Positions 26,174-35,000 of a stretch of 64,000 nucleotides of DNA are shown here, in pieces. Under the pieces are notes generated by a model. It saw nothing but the letters and a program-made list of their open reading frames with translations. It was not told the origin of the DNA and did not search any database. A program made the position numbers and the translations under genes. Source of the DNA: Bacillus sp. ZZV12-4809 (lineage in GTDB: Bacteria > Bacillota > Bacilli > Bacillales > Cytobacillaceae); the NCBI RefSeq assembly GCF_009849585.1, contig NZ_VCRN01000001.1, positions 62,001 to 126,000 of the forward strand. Reading direction: 5' to 3'. Every line of letters starts with the position of its first letter. Within the stretch, counting starts at the first letter, position 1.

Positions 26174-27640
26174 TTAAGTTCCGCAGTATGTTCGATATGG
26201 CATGCCGGATGGCTCTGGCAGTTTGCAGTATTCTTCCTGATCTTTTGTATAAGCATAAGGATTCTCGAGTACTGCAAGCAGTTTTTTCATCACGCTGTAA
26301 TCACCATTGTTAACAGCTGCTTCCAGCGCGTCTTCCACCCGGTGGTTCCGAGGAATGACGGACGGGTTGCTGTTCTTCATTTTCTCATTTACTTCTTCTT
26401 TCGATTCCTTCTGCCTGGTCAGTCTTTCCTGCCATTGACCATGCCAGCTGGCAAACTCCGGATCATTATTTACCACAGTGTTTTCAAGCTCACCCAGTGT
26501 TAGTGCACGGAAGGTGTTGGTATAGTCGGCTTCAGACTTCTGCATAATCTTTAGCAGTCCGGTAAAAAGAGCCTCATCTTCTGCTTCTTCATTAAATAAC
26601 CCAAGCTTTGCCCTCATCCCTGCAAGCCAATGTTTCTGATAGATTTTATTGTATTCTGAAATGGCGCCTTGAGCTAATTTTACAGATTCCTCTTCGGCTT
26701 CATGAAGCAGAGGCAAAAGAGTTTCCGCAAATCTTGCCAGGTTCCAGCCGCCAATATACGGCTGATTTCCATAAGCATAACGGCCTTCCCTGTCAATGGA
26801 GCTGAAGACAGTTGCCAAATCATAACTATCCATAAAAGCGCACGGGCCATAATCAATGGTTTCTCCGCTGATAGCCATGTTGTCGGTGTTCATGACTCCA
26901 TGGATAAAGCCTATATGCTGCCATTTGGCAATCAGCCAAGCCTGCTGCTGGATCACCTTCTCCAGGAGAGACAGGTAAGGGTTTTCGTCATCTTTTATTT
27001 TCGGATAATGACGCTGAATCGTGTAATCTGCCAAGCTTTTAAGCTCCTCAACCGGCCGCCAGTTTGCCGCATATTGAAAAGTCCCCACCCGTATATGGCT
27101 ATCAGCCACTCTTGTCAGAATCGCCCCCGGAAGCTCAGTTTCCCGGATAACGGCTTCTCCTGTAGTTACAACTGCCAGACTGCGGGTAGTGGGAATTCCA
27201 AGGGCATGCATGGCTTCACTGATAATGTACTCCCGGAGCATCGGGCCCAGAGCCGCCCGTCCATCTCCGCCGCGTGAAAACGGCGTTCGGCCGGAGCCTT
27301 TCAGCTGAATGTCGAATCGTTTATCCTCAGGGGTTATCTGCTCGCCGATCAGCATCGCCCGGCCGTCTCCAAGCATATTAAAGTGTCCAAACTGATGACC
27401 TGCATAAGCTTGAGCGAGAGGTTCAGCATCCATAGGGACCTGACAGCCTGCCAATACCTCAACACCCGTTTCGCTTGTTAATGCGTCTATATCCAATCCC
27501 AATTTTTTTGCCAGCGGCCCGTTTAGGATAACCAGCTCAGGGGATGATACAGGGTTTGGCTTCATTGTTGAGAAAAATGTCTGAGGCAGCCGTGTATAAC
27601 TATTATCAAAACTCCATCCGATTTCATTGTTAGTTGTCAT
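26174..27640 (-). CDS. selO: Protein adenylyltransferase SelO (YdiU family)
   Basis: Pseudokinase-fold enzyme that transfers AMP to Ser, Thr or Tyr of target proteins. Seen are the flipped nucleotide-binding segments: [67 protein letters not shown], the [25 protein letters not shown] catalytic region with its Asn and Asp, and a C-terminal YRTYCGT. The closing Cys is the position that is selenocysteine in some eukaryotic relatives. Length 488 is normal. ATG 27640 has better spacing from GGAAGGAG than ATG 27643. Single gene. Confidence 0.93.
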   Translation of the reverse strand: MTTNNEIGWSFDNSYTRLPQTFFSTMKPNPVSSPELVILNGPLAKKLGLDIDALTSETGVEVLAGCQVPMDAEPLAQAYAGHQFGHFNMLGDGRAMLIGEQITPEDKRFDIQLKGSGRTPFSRGGDGRAALGPMLREYIISEAMHALGIPTTRSLAVVTTGEAVIRETELPGAILTRVADSHIRVGTFQYAANWRPVEELKSLADYTIQRHYPKIKDDENPYLSLLEKVIQQQAWLIAKWQHIGFIHGVMNTDNMAISGETIDYGPCAFMDSYDLATVFSSIDREGRYAYGNQPYIGGWNLARFAETLLPLLHEAEEESVKLAQGAISEYNKIYQKHWLAGMRAKLGLFNEEAEDEALFTGLLKIMQKSEADYTNTFRALTLGELENTVVNNDPEFASWHGQWQERLTRQKESKEEVNEKMKNSNPSVIPRNHRVEDALEAAVNNGDYSVMKKLLAVLENPYAYTKDQEEYCKLPEPSGMPYRTYCGT

Positions 27641-27726
27641 CATAACTCCTTCCTTATCTGCATGGTTTTAAAGTCATTTTCATTTATTATACCCTTTCTA
27701 AGGAAATATAGCGGGCATCTTTTGTA

Positions 27727-27777
27727 TGTAAAAAAACCTGACAGCCTGCATTTTAATCTGCCGGCTGTCAGGTCTTC
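27727..27777 (-). terminator. Intrinsic terminator after the DUF1540 gene
   Basis: CCTGACAGCC (27737-27746) pairs perfectly with GGCTGTCAGG (27763-27772). On the minus strand the hairpin is followed by TTTTTTT. It ends the small gene at 27784. Confidence 0.85.
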
Positions 27778-27783
27778 TTATGC

Positions 27784-27939
27784 TTATTCATCAAGCTCAA
27801 ACGTTTTACAGGCTGTTTCCTCTATTTCATCCGCTTCCCGGCCATTCTGGCCAATCACATAAATAGAGTCCGCTACACATTTATCACCTTCAGCCCAGTA
27901 CTTACAGTTTTCCACGTTACACAATACTTCTACTTCCAT
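27784..27939 (-). CDS. DUF1540 small Cys-rich protein
   Basis: A 51-residue protein with the DUF1540 pattern: VLCNVENCKYWAEGDKCVADSI and a late ETACKTF, giving four Cys that could bind a metal. The ATG at 27939 is preceded by a strong AAGGAGGTGG site and the gene ends just before a perfect hairpin, so it is a true small gene. Role unknown; related Bacillus proteins are often linked to sporulation. Confidence 0.85.
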   Translation of the reverse strand: MEVEVLCNVENCKYWAEGDKCVADSIYVIGQNGREADEIEETACKTFELDE

Positions 27940-28040
27940 TCTTGGCCACCTCCTTTTGGTTTACTGAATGTATACCCCTTTTTTAGAGAAATAACCATGT
28001 GGGGGATTATCCCATTAAAAAGGAGTGGCTTTGGATGGAG

Positions 28041-28460
28041 TTAGTTTGAGAGAACGAGGCTTCTTAGTTTTTTCGTCATTTCCGGGGAAGTCAGGTAAAT
28101 CTCTTCATTGGTAATATACATGAAGGAGCTTTTTTCATTATCCTCGCCAAGCCATAAATGAATGCCGTGTGCAGGAAGATCTCCTTTGTATTCTACTGCT
28201 ATATCATATTCAGGTTCCTCAATATCTGCGTTGCCTGATTGTTTTACAGCAGTTGTTATTGCCTTTTCAAATACAGCGATCGATTTTCGATCCTTGAAAG
28301 AAATAAAGCTTTCTTCATTAATTCCGCCTAAACCCTCTGATTTTGAAACTTTTATTTCTTTGATTTCTTCATCCAGCAGAACCATTGTTTCAGCTGACTG
28401 GCAGCCTGTTAGCATTGCTAGAGAAAATAAAATGAATGTGCATAATAAAAAAGGTTTCAT
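28041..28460 (-). CDS. Hypothetical lipoprotein
   Basis: About 139 residues with a lipoprotein signal: MKPFLLCTFILFSLAMLTGCQS, lipidated Cys in LTGC near residue 18. The mature domain is acidic, with EIKVSKSEGLGGIN and a C-terminal SFMYITNEEIYLTSPEMT segment, and may form a small beta-rich fold. ATG 28460 has better spacing from GTGAGGG than ATG 28466. I do not recognise a family with certainty. It lies between the DUF1540 gene and the second copy of the interspersed repeat. Confidence 0.75.
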   Translation of the reverse strand: MKPFLLCTFILFSLAMLTGCQSAETMVLLDEEIKEIKVSKSEGLGGINEESFISFKDRKSIAVFEKAITTAVKQSGNADIEEPEYDIAVEYKGDLPAHGIHLWLGEDNEKSSFMYITNEEIYLTSPEMTKKLRSLVLSN

Positions 28461-28501
28461 TCTCATCCCTCACGTTTAAAAATTATCTTTTTTCGATAAA
28501 A

Positions 28502-28753
28502 TGTTGTTTTTCGCTTTGCAATGTTGTCCGTTGATTTCCGCTCCAGGATGCTCAGCGATCGCGGGGCGTGCGCTGAGCATCCTCGACGCTTCGCGCCTGC
28601 GGGGTCTCATCTGTCCCGCTACTCCCGCAGGACGTTGAATAAGCTTCCCTGATAAACACCGCACGAAGAAAATGCGCATGCATTTTCGAGGATCTCGCAC
28701 CTTCCGCTACAATCAACTCAGCGAATTAAACTAAGTTAGGAAAAAGCAACAAA
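28502..28753. repeat. Interspersed repeat, copy 2
   Basis: Second copy of the repeat at 17717-17962, same direction, about 252 bp. The 12-bp hairpin arm GGATGCTCAGCG and its complement, the TGCGGGGTCTCA block and the terminal CTTCCGCTACAATCAACTCA are retained; differences cluster in the first 45 bases and near the right end. It separates the lipoprotein gene from dus and shows no coding signal of its own. Confidence 0.85.
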
Positions 28754-28760
28754 CCCTTAA

Positions 28761-28788
28761 TAAAAGAGGATGGACGATTGGCCCATCC
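28761..28788 (-). terminator. Intrinsic terminator after dus
   Basis: GGATGG (28768-28773) pairs with CCATCC (28783-28788); on the minus strand TCTTTTATT follows. It closes the dus transcript. Confidence 0.65.
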
Positions 28789-28798
28789 CCTAGCATTT

Positions 28799-29764
28799 TT
28801 AATTATTCTTTAAAGCAAAAGCCTCAAGCAATTCACGCACTTCAGCAGTAGATCTTGTGTTCATCAAGTCATTTCTTAGTGAGCTTGCTCCTGGAAAGCC
28901 TTTGACATAGATCTTGAAAAAGCGATGAAGAGCCGTGAACGGCCGCAGTTCTAAATGCGCATATTGATCATGCAGATCCATATGCAATCTCAGAAGGTCC
29001 AGCAATTCCTCACTGGTGTGATCCTTTTTCTCCTTTTCAAAAGCAAATGGATTATGGAATATGCCGCGCCCAATCATGACTCCATCTATACCGTATTTAT
29101 CGGCCAGCTCCAAGCCCTTCTCGCGATCTGGAATATCTCCATTGATTGTCAAAAGGGTATCCGGAGCCACCTGGTCACGAAGTTCCTTAATCTCCGGGAT
29201 CAGCTCCCAATGGGCAGGCACTTTGCTCATTTCTTCCCGCGTCCGCAGATGAATGGAAAGATTAGCAATGTCCTGCTCGAAAATGTGTTTCAGCCAAGCC
29301 TTCCATTCGCCAACTTCCGTGAAGCCAAGCCTTGTTTTTACACTGACCGGCAAGCCTCCTGCTTTGGCTGCCTGTATGAGTTCTGCTGCCAATTCAGGGC
29401 GGCGGATCAGGCCGCTTCCCTTCCCGTTCTGGGTCACATTGGGTACGGGACAGCCCATGTTGATATCTATTCCCTTAAAGCCCATTGCCGCCATCCCAAT
29501 ACTCATTTGACGGAAGTACTCAGGCTTATCACCCCATATATGGGCGACAATTGGCTGTTCATCTTCTGTAAAGGTCAAACGCCCGCGCACACTTTTGATC
29601 CCATCAGGGTGACAATAGCTATCTGAGTTTGTAAACTCAGTAAAAAACACATCTGGTCTGGCTGCTTCACTCACCACATGGCGAAAAACAACATCTGTCA
29701 CCTCTTCCATTGGTGCCAATATAAAAAATGGCCGCGGTAACTCTAGCCAAAAATTTTCTTTCAT
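28799..29764 (-). CDS. dus: tRNA dihydrouridine synthase
   Basis: FMN enzyme that reduces uridines in tRNA loops to dihydrouridine. Family segments: the N-terminal [45 protein letters not shown] with the catalytic Cys, [25 protein letters not shown] and [16 protein letters not shown] (phosphate-binding). Length 321 is usual. In B. subtilis the yfjN dus gene lies next to yfjO, the rlm methyltransferase; here about 25 kb of mobile DNA separates the two, so dus marks the host side of the insertion. Confidence 0.93.
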   Translation of the reverse strand: MKENFWLELPRPFFILAPMEEVTDVVFRHVVSEAARPDVFFTEFTNSDSYCHPDGIKSVRGRLTFTEDEQPIVAHIWGDKPEYFRQMSIGMAAMGFKGIDINMGCPVPNVTQNGKGSGLIRRPELAAELIQAAKAGGLPVSVKTRLGFTEVGEWKAWLKHIFEQDIANLSIHLRTREEMSKVPAHWELIPEIKELRDQVAPDTLLTINGDIPDREKGLELADKYGIDGVMIGRGIFHNPFAFEKEKKDHTSEELLDLLRLHMDLHDQYAHLELRPFTALHRFFKIYVKGFPGASSLRNDLMNTRSTAEVRELLEAFALKNN

Positions 29765-30020
29765 CTTTTTATTCCAATCCTCTCATTAAGAGATACTAAA
29801 GAAACTCCATATCCCTAAATTAAAAACAGCATATCTATGCTTCTTTTACACTTATACCATGGTTAAGGACTTTTTATCAAACTCCCTGCAGAAGTTTAAA
29901 ATTTCATACTATGGCCGGGATGTGGCGTTTGTCCCTTCGGATGAGACGCTTTGTCGCCTGTCCGCCTTGCATTTACTATTCCCTTTTTGTTTCGAATGGT
30001 TCACACCAGATTTTTGATCA

Positions 30021-30713
30021 CTAGTCATCCAGTTCGAAATCATTTTCCTCCAAATGTTTTGCTTGCGGCTTTTGATTTAAGTACCCTTCAAATTTTGAGC
30101 CAAACAGTGTTTCAGGTCTCAGGTAGCGTGAATATTGCGGATCTCTCTTCCATTCGGCAGACTTCAAATCGATAACCCTATGAAAATCTGAGAGGGTGAA
30201 GCCTTGTTCCCACCAAGCCCTGATTAGACTCCTCGTCTTCCTTGAGCTCTCCCGATAGCCCGAATCCGTTTTCTCATTGAGATATTGGATGATGGCAGCG
30301 TACGGAATTTCCGTTTCCGTTTCCATTTCAGTTTCCTGCCACTTCGAATTCTCACTTCCGTTTAGTTGAATGGGTCCCTTTAATTCTCCCTCAATCTCCC
30401 TCAGCCTATTATAGTCAATCGAGTACCATTTCGTCTGATCCCAATTATGAGCATTGAAGTTATCCGATAGGATATAGCCCTTTTCCTCGAGACCCGCAAT
30501 CGTTCGCTTAATCGTACTCAGCGACCAGAACGGAAGCTGTTTCTTCCATTCTTCATAAGTGTTGTAGACCCATTTTCGGCCATCCTTCACATTCCTGCTG
30601 ACCGAAAGCCAATAATGGACATGCTGCAGCATGATCGCCTCCTTCATTCCCAACTTCACCGCTAGCGATGGAATCAATATAATGGGCCGTTCCCCCACCA
30701 AAAACTTGCTCAT
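30021..30713 (-). CDS. Phage replication-type protein with TIGR02220-like C-terminus
   Basis: A 230-residue protein: N-terminal winged-helix part (MKEAIMLQHVHYWLSVSRNV to SLSTIKRTIAGLEEKGYIL), a variable linker and a C-terminal part with IIQYLNEKTDSGYRESS and YLRPETLFGSKFEGYLNQ. These C-terminal features belong to phage replisome-organiser proteins of the conserved C-terminal type. The ATG follows GGAGGG, and the frame is intact. No other phage gene lies beside it, so it is probably a remnant of an older prophage or a domesticated gene, outside the tandem elements to its right. Confidence 0.8.
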   Translation of the reverse strand: MSKFLVGERPIILIPSLAVKLGMKEAIMLQHVHYWLSVSRNVKDGRKWVYNTYEEWKKQLPFWSLSTIKRTIAGLEEKGYILSDNFNAHNWDQTKWYSIDYNRLREIEGELKGPIQLNGSENSKWQETEMETETEIPYAAIIQYLNEKTDSGYRESSRKTRSLIRAWWEQGFTLSDFHRVIDLKSAEWKRDPQYSRYLRPETLFGSKFEGYLNQKPQAKHLEENDFELDD

Positions 30714-30777
30714 TGAAATCCCTCCAGAATATTTTCAGAAATAGTTCGCTGAATGTCATAATGATCATCATTGACAC

Positions 30778-31158
30778 GATCCATTGATTCAGCTCCTCAC
30801 CCTCTATATATAAAGAAAACAGTAAAAAGGACAGGGTGAATTTAAATATTTTTAATATGACTGATTAAAATATCAGAAATGAAACCTTTCAGCTGACTAA
30901 AAAAGAGACTATATAGATTATTTTGTAAGTATTCTTTGAAGTACTCTATGGTATTGGTTTGCTCAGGCTGGAGAGCTTTAATGAGGTCAATCTGATCGCA
31001 TTAGGCGGCGCAAGCGTACACTTTGATTATTCAACAAAAAAAAGAGCGGTAAACAGCATACCGCTCCTCTTTCGCTTGTTTCTGGAAGGAGTGTGAAACA
31101 AGCAGATAAATTTTTATTGTTTGTATATTTTTGATTAACAGCTTTCCGCAACAACTGA
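30778..31158. other. Intergenic region left of the displaced rlm 3' end
   Basis: No complete gene. It holds a short open stretch on the plus strand around 30970-31040 that reads as degenerate coding sequence (LNEVNLIALGG-like) without a start, and the rlm terminator at 31036-31066. This appears to be the original downstream flank of the methyltransferase gene before insertion. Confidence 0.4.
31036..31066 (-). terminator. Original terminator of the rlm methyltransferase gene
   Basis: GAGCGGTA (31044-31051) pairs with TACCGCTC (31059-31066); on the minus strand eight T residues follow. It lies about 95 bases beyond the displaced rlm 3' fragment, where the terminator of the undisturbed gene would be. 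Confidence 0.75.
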
Positions 31159-31200
31159 TTATTTCAGTTCAAGAAGTGTGACCGCCTCAACGTGTGTTGA
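31159..31200 (-). other. Displaced rlm 3' end: attachment-like site 1
   Basis: Minus strand encodes STHVEAVTLLELK and a stop, matching the C-terminus of RlmD/RumA-type methyltransferases. Codons upstream of the Ser diverge at once from any methyltransferase sequence. Compared with the intact gene end (54904-54950) and site 2 (34860-34907), only the short CACGTTGA core is shared at DNA level. Read as the left junction of element A with the original host 3' end. Confidence 0.75.
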
Positions 31201-31621
31201 ATACATTTCACAGATATTATACACTGGGCGACTATATTACCACTTTTTATAGGAATAATCCTCTTCATTATAGACCCCACCCAGTGCCGAATGATTGACT
31301 ATATCAAATATATATGTTGGTATGGCTCATTCTCTCCATATGAAAATTTTCCAAATTTCCTTTGTACGTCAAATACTTCAAAATGGATGTCCTAAAACTT
31401 CCACCCCCAATAAAGGTAGATACCACCAATTATAGAGGTAATAACTATACGTTCGTTCCCTCAACCTGCCTATAAAAATCTACTAATGTACGCCAAAACA
31501 AAGGATTTTATTGTTATTTATCGTTTTATGTTCTTTTACGCTCCATGTTAAAAAATAAAATGCCATTCTTATAATGTTTGTGTCAGAGCAAGAAATAACA
31601 AAAATTAGGAGGTCTTACGGT
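31201..31621. other. AT-rich left end of element A
   Basis: About 420 bp with no supported gene. No strong hairpin or repeat noticed. It leads to the ribosome site of the excisionase-like reading frame at 31622. Confidence 0.4.
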
Positions 31622-31815
31622 ATGGAAAAAGAGTTTCTAACAGTACGCTCATTATCCAAGTTACTAGATATGAGTGAACAAACAACCTATAAATTAGCAC
31701 GAGAAGGAGTAATTCCAGGACCTGTAAAGGGGTTGGTAAATCAGTTCGTTTTAATAGAGCGATAGTTATGGAATGGTTACAGAAGGGCGGTACTGCTGAT
31801 GATAATGAAAACTGA
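31622..31815 (+). pseudogene. Excisionase-like HTH protein, frameshifted
   Basis: ATG 31622 lies after TTAGGAGG. The first 36 residues are an HTH_17/AlpA-like winged-helix start: FLTVRSLSKLLDMSEQTTYKLAREGVIPGPVK. The frame then stops at 31765, but another frame continues GKSVRFNRAIVMEWLQKGG to TGA 31813-31815, exactly the missing wing and helix. The shift is near 31728-31734 in AAGGGGTTGG, where two extra G residues would explain it. Related proteins control excision. With the broken recombinase it shows element A is inactive. Confidence 0.7.
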
Positions 31816-31978
31816 AAATCTTTACAGTTTTTCACAAGCAGCCGAAATATTGGGGGTTACAACTCAAAGATTTTTTGAACTATCATCTTCCCCCTATGTT
31901 GAAAAGGTTCAACAAGAAAACCGTATCTATTTTACAAAAGATAGCATACGAAAATTAGTATTGAGGGGTGAGGTTTAA
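31799..31978 (+). CDS. Small MerR-like HTH protein
   Basis: 59 residues. LYSFSQAAEILGVTTQRFFEL forms a MerR-type helix-turn-helix followed by a short wing (ENRIYFTKDSIRKLVLRGEV). ATG 31799 overlaps the end of the frameshifted gene. Its TAA shares one base with the ATG of the next gene. Probably a DNA-binding accessory factor of element A. Confidence 0.65.
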   Translation: MIMKTENLYSFSQAAEILGVTTQRFFELSSSPYVEKVQQENRIYFTKDSIRKLVLRGEV

Positions 31979-32166
31979 TGATAACAGTCGAAGGAGCAAG
32001 AAGAATAGTTGACCGCTTTGGGCTTGGTTTTACTGATGACTACATTATTAGACGTATCCAAAGCGGACAACTAGAAAGAGTATCTAAACCTTACAATGGT
32101 GTTCATGACTCTAGTTATGGCTATGGTGTCAGTATTGAGTCTTTAGTAAAGCTAGAAGTTTGTTAA
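31978..32166 (+). CDS. Small predicted DNA-binding protein
   Basis: 62 residues, translationally coupled to the upstream HTH gene (TAATG). ITVEGARRIVDRFGLGFTDDYIIRRIQSGQLE resembles a helix-turn-helix with a RIQSG-type recognition helix, followed by a short Ser/Tyr/Gly segment. No named family. Together with the two preceding genes it forms a control block of element A. Confidence 0.55.
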   Translation: MITVEGARRIVDRFGLGFTDDYIIRRIQSGQLERVSKPYNGVHDSSYGYGVSIESLVKLEVC

Positions 32167-32194
32167 CTTCCTGTTGTTAATATATTGCCGCTCC

Positions 32195-32560
32195 TTATCA
32201 GTTATTCATGGGGTGGTTTTACATAGGGAATACTTATATCGATTTTATCCGTGGTTATCTAGGTGAACACGTTAAAAACTAGCCCGTGTAAAGCGGTGAA
32301 CACCGTTAGAGGGTGAAATTTTTCCCAGATCAATACCCGTCGCAGAGCCTTTTGGCTGGTGGCATGACAGAGTTATTTTGAATATACGTGGTAAAGCTGT
32401 ACCTGGGCACGTTGATGTCATGAAGATACCTCAGGATTAGTCCTTAATATCGCCATCCCTTTACAGGGGGGTGGTATGTTTCCTCGAATTAGTACCTAAA
32501 TCCCCCTACCCATTATAAAAGGGGCGAGGAACGAAGCCCCCGAAGTGAGCGAAGCGAACG
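32195..32560 (+). ncRNA. Candidate structured RNA in element A
   Basis: A 370-bp gene-free stretch, richer in GC than its neighbours, with several nested stems: CATGACA (32363-32369) with TGTCATG (32416-32422), enclosing ACGTG (32386-32390) with CACGT (32408-32412); ACACG (32267-32271) with CGTGT (32285-32289); AGCC-TTTTG-GCT near 32346; GGGGC (32521-32525) with GCCCC (32536-32540). No known RNA class recognised: no group II domain V, T-box or riboswitch core was seen. Strand is assumed from the flanking genes. Confidence 0.35.
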
Positions 32561-32581
32561 GAGAATACAGATAGACATTAA

Positions 32582-32980
32582 TTACTTTATTGCTATGTAA
32601 ATTTCAATCTCCCCATTAGTTGAATATTTTTCAAAATCATATGAGTAAGCCCTCTCTAATAAACCCGCTTCCTCTTGTTCCCATATCTTACTCCAAGTAT
32701 TAATGACACCTTTTTCGTCAGTAGTATCCACTTTAAAAATTTCGTATTTCTCGTTTTTTGGTATTTCAATAAAAGATTTCCCATAACTTTCTTCAATACC
32801 AACGCTTAATGAATAATCACCTTTATAGTCACTCTCATAGTCATAATAAACACCAAAGATACTATTTTGATGATGTTCTAGATTACTATAGGCTTCTTCC
32901 CACATATTTTTGATTTTCCCCATTATTTGTTCATCATTAAAATTATTTGTTCTAATGCTGTTGACCAAAAATAATTTCAT
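32582..32980 (-). CDS. GyrI-like effector-binding domain protein
   Basis: 132-residue stand-alone ligand-binding domain of the GyrI-like/AraC effector-binding type. The pattern fits in FGVYYDYESDYKGDYSLSVGIE, YEIFKVDTTD, WSKIWEQEE and a final YSYDFEKYSTNGEIEIYIAIK. Such domains bind drug-like cations or neutral compounds; family role from memory. It runs opposite to the other element A genes and has no DNA-binding part. Probable cargo gene. Confidence 0.7.
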   Translation of the reverse strand: MKLFLVNSIRTNNFNDEQIMGKIKNMWEEAYSNLEHHQNSIFGVYYDYESDYKGDYSLSVGIEESYGKSFIEIPKNEKYEIFKVDTTDEKGVINTWSKIWEQEEAGLLERAYSYDFEKYSTNGEIEIYIAIK

Positions 32981-33214
32981 TATTAATTAGCCCTCCGATA
33001 CAATTAGTTATTTAATTTCAACCATAAAAGGAACGAAAAACCCATTCTCTTACTAACCTCTAGGACACCTAAATATAGACAATATAAGTATATTTTACCA
33101 AACGTTTATATCCATTTCTATAACTCTTTAATTCCTCTTCTAAACTTATAAAAATATCTCGCAACTAATTCCCTATATAGAACGATTGCTACGGTAGAAA
33201 GGGGAAATAATAAT

Positions 33215-33364
33215 ATGAACATTCAACGAGTTTTTATTGGAACACATGATTTTAAGTCGATAATCTTACACCAATTAGAGAAAGAAATTGAAAAGATTAT
33301 ATCTGCCGCTTACAATGATAATCAAGTAGATATAGTCGCTTTCGATAATGGAGGGCGACAATAA
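33215..33364 (+). CDS. Small leader gene before the element A recombinase
   Basis: 49 residues with a RVFIGTHDFKSIILHQLEKEIEKI start, predicted alpha-helical in the middle. ATG 33215 follows AAAGGGG. Its TAA overlaps the recombinase ATG at 33364, so the two are coupled. The same pattern, with small genes coupled to a serine recombinase, occurs in element B at 49496-50190, without sequence similarity I can detect. Confidence 0.55.
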   Translation: MNIQRVFIGTHDFKSIILHQLEKEIEKIISAAYNDNQVDIVAFDNGGRQ

Positions 33365-34852
33365 TGAGAGTAGCAGGATATATAAGGGTATCAACTAACA
33401 AAGAGGGTCAAAAAGAGTCACCAGAAAATCAAAAGCAAATGATTTTAGATTTCATCACAGAAAATCACTTTGACTTATATGACCTTTATACAGACGTTCA
33501 AACAGGAACTACTGATAATCGTGAAGGATTAAAAAAACTTATCCATGACGCTGAAAATAAAGAATTTGATGTAATTGTAGCTAAAGAGTTAAGCAGATTA
33601 GGTCGTAATGTGGAATTACTTTATCAACTAAGGCGAGTTGCTGACAATAAAGGAGTTCGATTAATTACTTTAGATGGCAAAGTTGATACACAGGACTTCT
33701 CAAAACAAGCTATATTCGGCCTTTATGCTTGGATTTATGAAAGTGAAAGTCAACGTATTTGCGACCGTATTAAGTCTGTATTTCACATGAAGTATAAAAG
33801 CGGAAAATTCTTGGGTAGTATTCCCCCATATGGATATGCACTGAAAGACAAAAAGCTAATAATTAGAGATGATTATACCGTTAGTGTAGTTAAAGACCTC
33901 TTTGAAAAATACCTTGAAGGTTGGGGACATGACAAAATAGCTAGGTATCTAACTAATAATGATATTCCAACTCCATCACAGGTTATAGGAAAAGCCAATG
34001 CAGGTCTTTATTGGCAGGGTTCTACTATTAAGAAGATATTGAAGAACCCCCACTATGCAGGAGACCTTGTACAGGGCAGAGAGACCACTATGAACGTGAC
34101 TAATAAGACACGCAAAGTAAATGACCAAAGCGAATGGATAACCATTTCTAACACTCACGAGCCTATCATTTCAAGAAAAATGTTTGAACAGGTTCAGAGC
34201 CTACTAGAACAAAAAGCTAAAAGAGGTCGGGGCGGTACTAGAAAGAGAAAGCACCTTTTTACTAATATCGCTTATTGTTCTGACTGTGGTAAATCCATGC
34301 ATTATAGAATAAATCGAAAGGGTTATATTTGTGGCTCTTATGCAAAACATGGTAAGAAAGCCTGTTCTAGTCATGTGATTAAAGAGCAACTTTTAGAAGA
34401 AATAATCCTTGATGATTTAAAAAAGATAGCTGATGACTTAGTACATCCTAACTTAGAAAGCAAAATTGAGAAAAAAGTAAAAGCCACCGCATAACAAAAT
34501 GAGTCAAGATTACAATCTATTGAAAAACAAGTTCAAAAGCAGAGAGAGTTAAAGCGTAATGCTTTACAGAAGTTTATTTCAGAGGATATTTCAAAACAGG
34601 ATTATGACGATTTTGTTAGTCGGTACAGGAAAAGTTACAACAACTAGAAATAGAAAAAGCAGAGATTAAAAGAGCCATTGATGAGAAAAAAGCAGCTTTT
34701 AAAACCTCTGCTATCTTAGAACAACTAAAAACATTCTTAACTTCAATTCTTTAACAACCGAGATGTTACTACGTTTCGTGGAAAAGATTGAAGTAACAGA
34801 AAACAAAGATGTTAAGATTTACTACAAGTTTGCACAGGTTGAGGGGCTATAA
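33364..34852 (+). pseudogene. Large serine recombinase, truncated by stop and frameshifts
   Basis: Site-specific recombinase of the large serine family. The open part (376 residues) has the catalytic region GYIRVSTNKEGQKESPENQ with Ser9 or so, VAKELSRLGRN, the recombinase domain (LGSIPPYGYALKD to ILKNPHYAGDLVQGR) and a zinc ribbon (CSDCGKSM, CGSYAKHGKKAC). It stops at TAA 34492-34494. The same frame then resumes with NESRLQSIEKQVQKQRELK, a coiled-coil tail, followed by shifts near 34630 and 34738 before a natural end at 34852. One nonsense change and two shifts thus remove the C-terminal coiled coil needed for synapsis control, so element A is likely immobile. Confidence 0.85.
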
Positions 34853-34859
34853 TTCCCCC

Positions 34860-34907
34860 TCAATCATTTTTTAAAACTAACTGTGAAATGCACTCCACAT
34901 GTGTGGA
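34860..34907 (-). other. Displaced rlm 3' end: attachment-like site 2
   Basis: Minus strand encodes [15 protein letters not shown] and a stop, nearly the same as the end of the intact methyltransferase ([15 protein letters not shown]) and different from site 1 after HVE. It begins 8 bases after the recombinase pseudogene. Read as the junction between element A and element B, carrying the 3' end that A brought in. Confidence 0.8.
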
Positions 34908-35000
34908 CTGTAATTGACAACACAAGGGATGTTGGTGGGTTTATCAACTTCCAAAGAAACTTTAGTAGCTACAATTAAAACTTTTAAAAACAATGACAGG

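Noticed and set aside
26702..27277. 191-residue frame opposite selO
   Set aside because: Shadow of selO; no start signal.
28476..28700. Arg-rich 74-residue reading frame, similar to the one at 17.7 kb
   Set aside because: Same repeat, same reasoning; the similarity is at DNA level including non-coding parts.
28955..29626. 223-residue frame opposite dus
   Set aside because: Shadow of the dihydrouridine synthase gene.
30960..31080. Short plus-strand frame with NEVNLIALGGASVHFDY
   Set aside because: No start codon or ribosome site and it runs through the rlm terminator hairpin; could be decayed coding DNA but cannot be supported.
32195..32560. Group II intron or T-box
   Set aside because: No domain V-like hairpin, no T-box sequence and no reverse transcriptase gene; kept only as an unassigned structured region.
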